This document shows positions 8,053 to 14,870 of a DNA stretch of 42,207 nucleotides, in pieces (position 1 is the first letter of the stretch; each line of letters opens with the position of its first letter). Source of the DNA: Bacillota bacterium (GTDB taxonomy: Bacteria; Bacillota; Sulfobacillia; Sulfobacillales; Sulfobacillaceae); NCBI GenBank assembly GCA_021797675.1, contig JAJZZH010000134.1, positions 1 to 42,207 on the forward strand. The letters run 5' to 3'. Position numbers and translations under genes: made by a program. A model generated the notes under the pieces. That model was not told the origin of the DNA, did not search any database, and was given only the letters and a program-made list of their open reading frames with translations.

Positions 8053-9105
8053 CTAGGACCGCTCGGTGAGAACCGGGGCGGGGGCCCGTCCGGTGGAACT
8101 GCGCAGAATAATCCGGGTTTTGACGATGACGCGCTGCACGGCGCGCTCGGGGTTGGCGATCTTCTGCAGCAAGACCTCTGCCACCGCCGTGCCCAGCTGT
8201 TCCATGTGCACCTCAACCGTGGTCAGCGGGGGGATGGAAAACTCGCTGGCCGGAATATCGTTGAAGCCAATCACGGACAAGTTCTCGGGCACGATCCACC
8301 CCAAATCGTGGGCGGCCTGCAGCGCGCCGATGGCAATTCCGTCGTCGGAGGCGACGAGCGCCGTCGGCGGCACGCTCGACTGCAGCAGGGTGGAACAGAG
8401 ATTGTATCCGCTCTGCCACTCATACTGCCCCAGGAGGATGTAGGCGTCCGATACCGGCAGCGAGGCCTGGGCCAACGCCTGCCGGTAGCCGAGGAGGCGA
8501 TCTTCGGTCACCGCCAAATCCGGCGCACCGCCGATGAAGGCGATCCGCTCATGGCCTAGATCGATGAGGTGCTTGGTCGCCGTGTAGGCCGCGGTCACAT
8601 TGTTATTGTCGACATAGCTCACTTCATTGACGCAGGGTCGGCCCAACACCACCGCGGGAAAGCGCTCACGCTGGATCAACTGCATGGCGGGCTCATTGAC
8701 GCGGCTGCGCAGGAGGACGATGCCGTCAATCCGGCGGCCGTGAATCCAGTCGGCCAGGATCTCCTCGGCATCCCCCCCGGCGGTGGATAGCAGCACGTCG
8801 TAGCGCGCGGCGGCCGCCGTGCGGGAAATCCCCTTTAACACGTGCATAAAGAACGCATTATTGAAAAAATCGTCCACATCGGTCAACGCCATCACGCCCA
8901 AAATGCGCGTCGTCTTGGTCACCAAGCCGCGGGCGGCGATGTTGGTGCGGTAATTCAGCGCCCCGATCGCTTCGGCAATCCGCTCCTTGGTGTCGGGCTT
9001 GATCCCGGCAAACCCGTTGAGATAGCGGGAGACGGTGGTGGTCGACACGCTGGCGCGGCGCGCCACATCCTTAATCGTTGCCTGAGTTCCAAGTTTTTCC
9101 ACCAT
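8053..9105 (-). CDS. LacI family transcriptional regulator of the alpha-glucan cluster
   Basis: This 350-residue repressor has an N-terminal LacI helix-turn-helix (TIKDVARRASVSTTTVSRYL, about residues 9-29), the hinge helix (RTNIAARGL) and a periplasmic-binding-protein-like sugar-sensing domain ending in TTVEVHMEQLGTAVAE. The ATG at 9105 comes one base after the TAA of malG, so translation is probably coupled. The RBS AAAGGA is inside the malG end. It likely binds the two similar operators at 12334-12348 and 17766-17779, both with the central AACGTT typical of LacI-type sites, with a maltodextrin as inducer; this is inference. Because it is inside the operon it would control, autoregulation is expected. 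Confidence 0.9.
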   Translation of the reverse strand: MVEKLGTQATIKDVARRASVSTTTVSRYLNGFAGIKPDTKERIAEAIGALNYRTNIAARGLVTKTTRILGVMALTDVDDFFNNAFFMHVLKGISRTAAAARYDVLLSTAGGDAEEILADWIHGRRIDGIVLLRSRVNEPAMQLIQRERFPAVVLGRPCVNEVSYVDNNNVTAAYTATKHLIDLGHERIAFIGGAPDLAVTEDRLLGYRQALAQASLPVSDAYILLGQYEWQSGYNLCSTLLQSSVPPTALVASDDGIAIGALQAAHDLGWIVPENLSVIGFNDIPASEFSIPPLTTVEVHMEQLGTAVAEVLLQKIANPERAVQRVIVKTRIILRSSTGRAPAPVLTERS

Positions 9106-9106
9106 G

Positions 9107-10003
9107 TTATCCTTTCACTCCGCCCATCAGCCCCGAAGCGATATACTTCTGCAGGAGGCCAAAGGTTACGGCCAGCGGAACGGCCGACAGCAGCGCCGCG
9201 GCGGCAAAATATCCCCAGTTCTTGGCAAACTGGTTGCTGATGAGGCCGTACATGCCCAAGCCCAACGTGTAGTTATTCGGCGTTTCCAAGATGGTCCCGG
9301 CCAGAATGTACTCGCTAAACGACCCCATCAGGGTGAAGATGAAAATCACGATCAGCATTGGACGGGCCAGGGGCAAAATGATGCGTGAGAACCGCTGCCA
9401 CACCGTCGCTCCGTCGACAAAAGCGGCATCGTCCAGCTCCTTGGGAACCGAGTCGAAAAATCGCTTTAAGAGCCAAATATTAAAGGCGCTGCCGCCCATC
9501 AGGATGAGCATGTAGACCCAGAGCTCGTTGAGCAGATTCAGTTCCGCCAGCGCCGTGTAGATGGCGGCCAGGGCGAGAAAGTTCGGAAACATTTGCAGGA
9601 TAATCAGCACCATGAGACCGTATTTCCGGCCCCAAAACCGGAGGCGGGAAAAGGCAAACGCCGCCAGCGCGGTGACCAACACCTGTCCCAGGGAGACGGT
9701 GAACCCGACCAGCGCGCTGTTTTTCACCCAGATCAAGAAGTTGGTCTGATGAAACAGGTACGCAAAGTTGCCAAAGGAGGGATGGCTAGGAAACAGACCC
9801 AGGCTGAAATAGGCGTTGGTCGGATTGAACGCCGCCTCGACCACAAACCACATCGGCGCCAGGGTGAGGACAATCACCACCCAGATCACGACGCGCGAGA
9901 TCCACAGGGTGACGGCTTCATGCCGCGGGATTCCCCGGCGCGTCCGCACCCGCGCCCGGGAGGCGGCGCGTTGAGCTTCGACCCCCACAACGTGTTGGCT
10001 CAT
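9107..10003 (-). CDS. MalG-type sugar ABC transporter permease
   Basis: This is the inner-membrane permease of a carbohydrate (CUT1) importer, 298 residues. It has about six hydrophobic segments, beginning with VVIWVVIVLTLAPMWFVV (about residues 37-54), and the EAA loop ELDDAAFVDGATVWQRF, which contacts the ATPase. The start overlaps the malF stop in TAATG, with GAGGAGGCGG upstream. The basic N-terminal tail (RARVRTRRGIPRHE) is cytoplasmic. It works with the malF and malE neighbours. No ATPase gene is present nearby. Confidence 0.92.
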   Translation of the reverse strand: MSQHVVGVEAQRAASRARVRTRRGIPRHEAVTLWISRVVIWVVIVLTLAPMWFVVEAAFNPTNAYFSLGLFPSHPSFGNFAYLFHQTNFLIWVKNSALVGFTVSLGQVLVTALAAFAFSRLRFWGRKYGLMVLIILQMFPNFLALAAIYTALAELNLLNELWVYMLILMGGSAFNIWLLKRFFDSVPKELDDAAFVDGATVWQRFSRIILPLARPMLIVIFIFTLMGSFSEYILAGTILETPNNYTLGLGMYGLISNQFAKNWGYFAAAALLSAVPLAVTFGLLQKYIASGLMGGVKG

Positions 10004-10971
10004 TAGGTATCCGCCTCCTCAAAAGCATGGGTGTACCGCATGTTGAACCAGCTTAAGGTTCCTACGATGATAAATAAGATCACGGAAATCGCCGCCGCCC
10101 AGTTGTACAGGTTGAACGTCAGCGTCATTTTATAGGCGGCGGATGCCAAAATGTCCGTGTACCCGACAAACTCATTGGTGGGTCGGGGCGGCCCGCCGCC
10201 CGTCAACAAATACACTGCGTTGAAATTGTTGAAATTAAACGCGAAGGAAGGGATGAGCAGCGGCAACGACAGCTTCCAGATCTCCGGCAGCGTAATAAAG
10301 CGAAATGCCTGGGGTTTCGAAGCCCCGTCGATGGCGGCGGCCTCGTGCAATTCGGCCGGCACGGCCTGCAGCGCGCCCAAGGACACGGTCATCATGAAGG
10401 GAAACCCTGCCCACAGATTCACCATCAGGATCGAGATCCGAGCCCAGAACGGTTGACCGAGCCAGTTAACCGCAGGGATGCCGAAAAGATGCAAAAACCC
10501 GTTAATCTGTCCATAGTCCTGATTGAGGAGTCCCTGCCAGGCGAGGATGCTAATTAACGCAGGCACGGCCCAGGGGATGATGAGCAGCGAACGGTAGATG
10601 GAGGATTCCCGCATGTGGCGGTTGTTGAGCACGACGGCCAGGAACAGGCCGACCAGGTAATTGACGACGGTCGCCCCCACCGCAAACATAAACGTCCATT
10701 CCAAAGTAGGAATAAAGACCGAAAATAACGGGTCGTTGGGGTTGAAAAGGGCGATGAAATTCTGCAAGCCCACCCATTGGTAGGAAAGAAAATGATTCGC
10801 ATCAAAATTGGTAAACGCAATGTAGATGGCAAACACCATCGGCACCAGACTCAAGACGGAAAGGCTCAGAATCGCCGGCGACAAGAAGCCGTAGGCGGCG
10901 AGCCGATCCTTTCCCGTCACGCGTGCGCGGTGGACCCGAGCCGGGCGTTGTGCAGCGGTTGAAGAAGCCAT
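10003..10971 (-). CDS. MalF-type sugar ABC transporter permease
   Basis: This is the partner permease of the maltodextrin importer, about 322 residues, with six or more membrane segments and the EAA loop ELHEAAAIDGASKPQAF. The start at 10971 is chosen because AGGGAGGA lies 6 bases upstream; the frame is open to 11007. The 3' end overlaps malG by one base (TAATG). It lies downstream of a hairpin that separates it from malE, which would lower permease expression relative to the binding protein. Confidence 0.92.
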   Translation of the reverse strand: MASSTAAQRPARVHRARVTGKDRLAAYGFLSPAILSLSVLSLVPMVFAIYIAFTNFDANHFLSYQWVGLQNFIALFNPNDPLFSVFIPTLEWTFMFAVGATVVNYLVGLFLAVVLNNRHMRESSIYRSLLIIPWAVPALISILAWQGLLNQDYGQINGFLHLFGIPAVNWLGQPFWARISILMVNLWAGFPFMMTVSLGALQAVPAELHEAAAIDGASKPQAFRFITLPEIWKLSLPLLIPSFAFNFNNFNAVYLLTGGGPPRPTNEFVGYTDILASAAYKMTLTFNLYNWAAAISVILFIIVGTLSWFNMRYTHAFEEADT

Positions 10972-11017
10972 TTCGATCCTCCCTGTCGCGCGGGGCCAAG
11001 TCGCCACATCATGGAAA

Positions 11018-11044
11018 AGGGCGTTCGGGAGGTCCGAACGCCCT
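11018..11044 (-). terminator. Hairpin between malE and malF (attenuator)
   Basis: This is an 11-bp perfect stem (AGGGCGTTCGG / CCGAACGCCCT) with a 5-base loop, only 8 bases after the malE stop. On the minus strand it is followed by TTTT then CCAT, so it is a weak intrinsic terminator. In many binding-protein operons such a hairpin keeps malE mRNA abundant while letting some transcription reach the permeases. Confidence 0.7.
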
Positions 11045-11052
11045 GCCTTCCC

Positions 11053-12291
11053 TTATCCCGCGTTAGCGACCTTAATACCCTGCTTGACGTCTTTGACGAA
11101 GTCCCGCGCACCCACGGCAGGACTCAGTTTGCCATTGATGATGTCTTGAATCACCGACATGGCCGTCCATACTGACTGCATCTGGGGAATGTTCGGCATC
11201 GGCTTGGCATACTTAAGCTGATCCGAAAAGGCCTTGAACATGGCGCTGTTGCGCACCAACGGCGATTGCCGCACCCCAGTCAGCGCCGGCAACTGCTGGG
11301 ACAGCTGGAAATAGGCCCGCTGGGCGGGGGCGGTGTCCAACGCCTGGGCCAGGCTAAACGCCGCCGCCTTGTTGGGCGCGCGCGAATTGACGAAGGTGGT
11401 GATCACGCCCAAGAACGGCGTCATGTGCTTGCCGTTCGGTAACGTCGGCATCGGAGCGACGCTGAAGGGCAGCTTGGCTTTTTGGTAGTTGGGCACATCC
11501 CACGGCCCGTCGATCGTCATTCCGATCTTGCCGGCCGCAAACTTGGCGGTGGCCACGCCATAGTTGGAGCTGGGAGTCATCCAGTGATACTTGGCATCCA
11601 TTTCCCGCAGGAGCGTAAACCCGGCAATCGCCCCCTTGTTGGCCAGGCCTAGCACATTGGGGTTTTCCACGCCATTTCGGGTCTTAAACACGAAGCCGCC
11701 CATGCCGCCGATGATGGCGTAATTGTAGTAGAAGTTGTGCTGACCAAACATGAACCCGTACTTATTGGCGTCGGCGACAAATTGCGCCCACGTCTTGGGC
11801 GGAGTCTTAATCATCTTGGTGTTATAGAACAGGGCCGTGCTCTGCACGTAGTCGGGCAGGGAATACACCTTGCCGTAAATGCGGAGCGCGGCGTCGATCG
11901 GCTTGATATATTGGCCGGGATGAAACGCCGCCTTGGGCACCGGCGCCACCAGTCCCTCGCGGACAAAAGTGCCTAGGTTATCGTGAGGCATCCCGAACAG
12001 CACGTCAGGCCCCTTGCCCGCCCGGGCGGCGGTAGCATAGAACTGAAATCCCGACGAGTTGTTGCTCTGATTGACGATTTGCACCTTGTCCCCGTGCACC
12101 TTGGCCCAATGCTGAGCCAGCTTGACGACTTCTTGATAGATGGGCGGACCCTGCCAGGTCCAAAGCGTCAGCGTCTGCCCTCGGGGCACGTTGGCCACCG
12201 CCCGGTGCGGAGCACCGGTGGCGGCCACGGAGAGGGATGCGGCCAGCATGGCTGCACTGACGGCGCCCACGGTCCACTTTTGCTGCTTCAT
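11053..12291 (-). CDS. MalE-type extracellular sugar-binding protein
   Basis: This is the solute-binding protein of the maltodextrin importer, about 412 residues. It has an N-terminal signal peptide (KWTVGAVSAAMLAASLSVAATG) and the binding-protein fold starting at LTLWTWQGPP, with motifs such as IDGPWDVPNY. There is no lipobox cysteine, which is unusual for a monoderm bacterium, where such proteins are mostly lipoproteins. The start is ATG 12291 or the adjacent GTG 12294; AAAGGAGG lies 10 bases before the GTG, which makes GTG a fair alternative. The frame is open further up, but the promoter and operator fall there, so the longer frame is not used. Confidence 0.9.
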   Translation of the reverse strand: MKQQKWTVGAVSAAMLAASLSVAATGAPHRAVANVPRGQTLTLWTWQGPPIYQEVVKLAQHWAKVHGDKVQIVNQSNNSSGFQFYATAARAGKGPDVLFGMPHDNLGTFVREGLVAPVPKAAFHPGQYIKPIDAALRIYGKVYSLPDYVQSTALFYNTKMIKTPPKTWAQFVADANKYGFMFGQHNFYYNYAIIGGMGGFVFKTRNGVENPNVLGLANKGAIAGFTLLREMDAKYHWMTPSSNYGVATAKFAAGKIGMTIDGPWDVPNYQKAKLPFSVAPMPTLPNGKHMTPFLGVITTFVNSRAPNKAAAFSLAQALDTAPAQRAYFQLSQQLPALTGVRQSPLVRNSAMFKAFSDQLKYAKPMPNIPQMQSVWTAMSVIQDIINGKLSPAVGARDFVKDVKQGIKVANAG

Positions 12292-12333
12292 CACGATTGA
12301 GGAACCTCCTTTGTTAAGGAACGCACTGAATGT

Positions 12334-12348
12334 ATGAAAACGTTGCCA
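12334..12348 (-). promoter_or_regulatory. LacI-type operator upstream of malE
   Basis: On the minus strand the site reads TGGCAACGTTTTCAT. It has the AACGTT core of LacI-family operators and matches 17766-17779 (TGGTAACGTTTGCA). It lies roughly 10-25 bases after the expected transcription start of the malE promoter, the right place for a repressor to block transcription. Confidence 0.6.
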
Positions 12349-12363
12349 TAGGAAAACAGGTTC

Positions 12364-12392
12364 AGTGTATACGTCTATGAATATACTGTCAA
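12364..12392 (-). promoter_or_regulatory. Sigma-A type promoter of malEFG-lacI-GH13 operon
   Basis: On the minus strand a consensus TTGACA (12387-12392) is separated by 17 bases from TACACT (12364-12369). The spacing is ideal, and the site lies in the AT-rich gap between the secreted GH13 gene and malE. So malE starts its own transcription unit. Confidence 0.65.
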
Positions 12393-12521
12393 CAATGCCA
12401 GAAGTACTTTTTTTCATACAACCATCCAAGCCCTCCCTGCCCCGCGACGGGGCGCCTGCCGAGGCCCCAACCGCCCGACGAGCGGGCGGTCGGGGACAGG
12501 CCACCGGTGCGGTCTCTGCGG

Positions 12522-14837
12522 TTAGGAAGGGTGCGCCGCGGCGAACCACATGTCGGCCCCGAAGCGCGCCAAATGCAGGGTTGCGGAACCGTGCTGGATC
12601 GTCAACCGCGCCTGCGAAGAAGAACTCCCCAGCGCAGCGTTGAGCACGGCGCCATCAGGCAGCAACGCGCCGATGGGCACGCGCACGGTGCGGGCGGGCC
12701 CGTTGTTCACGGCTATCAGCGCCGTACCGTTGGGGGCGGGATGGCCCAGCGCGTCACGGCCATGGCGAATCGTTCGCGCATAGACGAAAACGTTTCCGTT
12801 GGCATAGAGCGGCTGGAATGCGCCCGCCTGCAACACGCGATGCGACTTGCGGATCTGGCCCAAGCGCTGGAAATAGGCGATAAGGGATTGGTTTACCCGC
12901 CCCCAGGGATAGGCGGCGCGGTTGAGCGGATCGCGGTAACCAATCATGCCGGCTTCATCCCCGTAGTAGATATCGGGCACCCCGACAAACCCATATTGAA
13001 AAGCGGCCACCTCTCGGAGTTTGGCGAGCCCCATCGCCTGTTGGGCGGGAGTTGGCCGCCAGGTCGCTTGTTGATACGCGGTGAGCGTGTTGGCGTCGGG
13101 AGCTCCCTCGAGGATGGTCAGGATGCGCTCGGTATCCTGCGAGCCCAGGAGATTCATCTCGGCATACATGGCCGGCGGGGGATAGGATTGCAACATCTGC
13201 ATCAGCGTGTTGCTAAAGGCGCTCGCCCCCATTTGATAATTCTGCACGTTGCCGTCGTTGTAGGTGCCGCGGAAGAAAGAAATCACGGCATTGCGAAAAG
13301 GATAGTTCATCGTCGAATCCCACGTGGTGCCCGTCAGCCAGTCGGTCCCGTTGTCGTTGGTAGGATTGTTCCAATCCTCACCGATGATGGCCGCCTGGGG
13401 ATCGCTCTGCTTGACCGCATGACGAAATGCCGTCCACCACTTCACCGAAAAATTGCTGTTGTCGGCCGAATCCAGCCGCCATCCCGACGCACCCATCGCC
13501 AGCCAGTAACGGGACACCGCGTTCTTGGCGGGATTTTGCGGCTGCTTTTTATCGTAGCGCCCATAGATGAACTGCTGGAAACTCTTCGATCCCGTGTTGG
13601 TCAAGGGCAGGGTATCGTTTCCCCACCAGCCGGCGTACGGCGGATTGCTGCCTGGCTGCCATTGAAACCAGTGATAGTAGGGAGATTTCAGCTTGGGATG
13701 CAGATATTCTTGCCAGGCTCCGACGCCGGGGTATTGGCCAAACTTGTTGAAGTACAGGCTGTTGCTGCCGGTATCCTCGAAGACCCCGTCAAGAATCAGG
13801 TGCATGCCCCGCGCTTTGGCCGCCTTGGCCAAGTCGACGAAGGTCTTCAAGGTGCCAAAGCCGGGATCGATCCGCAGGAAATTGCCGGTATCGTACTTGT
13901 GGTTGGTGTCCGCCTGAAAGATTGGCGTCAAATAGAGGGTGTTCACCCCCAGATGCTGCAGGTAGCCGAGTTTGTCAATGATCCCCCGAAGGTCTCCGCC
14001 AAAAAAGTCGGTATTCCACTGCCCGTCGCCTCGCAGGGCGCGTTCCTGGCGGTAGTGCGGACTGTTCGGATTCACCGCCACGTTGGGATCATAGGGCGTG
14101 CTGTACCAATTGCGGTGAAACTGGATCGGTACCAAACCCTCCTGCCCGTTCGCCAAGGTGCCTACCGCCGCCTGGGTCTTGGGGTTTTCGTCGTTGGCGT
14201 GGTTTCCGTTATAAAACCGATCGGGAAAGATTTCGTAGATAATGCCATGGCGCAGCCACGTCGGGGTGGAAAATCCCCGCGCATAGACCGTGATCGCGTA
14301 GTTGACCGCGCCAAAGGGGTTCGGGTAGGCCGCCCCCACCCCGCCGTAGCCGGACCCGTTATTAGCATAATAGATGACCTGGCTCCCACGCCGCACCTTA
14401 AACGCGTAACTCATGACCCCCGGTTGGCGCAGGTCCGCCGCCGGAATCGTGCCCTGCCAGACTGCGCGTCCCGCCGTTTGGCGCAGACCGGGGGCGCTCT
14501 GGATGGCCGTTCGGGGCATCCGCTGCATGGTAATGGTCGCGATCGCGCTCGGGTTCGCGTTCACACCGATCAGTTTGATCACCGCCGAGGTCAACGATGC
14601 CGGCCCCACCAGCCGCAAACGCACCGTGGATCCGGTGGGGGCAGCGCTAAACGGGGACCGGTAAAACGTGTTAAACGAATTCGCGTAGAGCTCTCCCTGC
14701 CATCCGGTGGTGTGGGCCGCAAGACGCCGCCCGGCCGCAACCGCTACCCCGGGCATCGTCCACCACCCCGCGAACAGGATGGAGCCCATCATCATCACCG
14801 CGATGCCTGCCCGCGGCAAACCTTGTTGACTTCCCAT
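12522..14837 (-). CDS. Secreted GH13 alpha-glucan hydrolase with altered active-site regions
   Basis: This is a 771-residue exported enzyme with a signal peptide at about 1-36 ending VAVAAG. It has an N-terminal beta-sandwich-like domain (about 45-190) and a GH13 barrel. Nucleophile Asp456 (GWRLDSADN), acid/base Glu487 (IIGEDW) and Asp568 (LLGSQDTERI) are present. Region I reads LDGVFEDTG instead of the usual DxVFNHTx, so the conserved Asn and His are Glu354 and Asp355. Region IV has Gln567 where most GH13 enzymes have His. Both changed histidines normally bind the -1 glucose, so specificity or mechanism may differ. RBS GAGGAGG precedes the ATG. It lies 33 bases after the CBM25-bearing enzyme, in one operon. 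Confidence 0.88.
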   Translation of the reverse strand: MGSQQGLPRAGIAVMMMGSILFAGWWTMPGVAVAAGRRLAAHTTGWQGELYANSFNTFYRSPFSAAPTGSTVRLRLVGPASLTSAVIKLIGVNANPSAIATITMQRMPRTAIQSAPGLRQTAGRAVWQGTIPAADLRQPGVMSYAFKVRRGSQVIYYANNGSGYGGVGAAYPNPFGAVNYAITVYARGFSTPTWLRHGIIYEIFPDRFYNGNHANDENPKTQAAVGTLANGQEGLVPIQFHRNWYSTPYDPNVAVNPNSPHYRQERALRGDGQWNTDFFGGDLRGIIDKLGYLQHLGVNTLYLTPIFQADTNHKYDTGNFLRIDPGFGTLKTFVDLAKAAKARGMHLILDGVFEDTGSNSLYFNKFGQYPGVGAWQEYLHPKLKSPYYHWFQWQPGSNPPYAGWWGNDTLPLTNTGSKSFQQFIYGRYDKKQPQNPAKNAVSRYWLAMGASGWRLDSADNSNFSVKWWTAFRHAVKQSDPQAAIIGEDWNNPTNDNGTDWLTGTTWDSTMNYPFRNAVISFFRGTYNDGNVQNYQMGASAFSNTLMQMLQSYPPPAMYAEMNLLGSQDTERILTILEGAPDANTLTAYQQATWRPTPAQQAMGLAKLREVAAFQYGFVGVPDIYYGDEAGMIGYRDPLNRAAYPWGRVNQSLIAYFQRLGQIRKSHRVLQAGAFQPLYANGNVFVYARTIRHGRDALGHPAPNGTALIAVNNGPARTVRVPIGALLPDGAVLNAALGSSSSQARLTIQHGSATLHLARFGADMWFAAAHPS

Positions 14838-14870
14838 GGTCCGTCCTCCTCATTTGATCCGTTGATTTGC

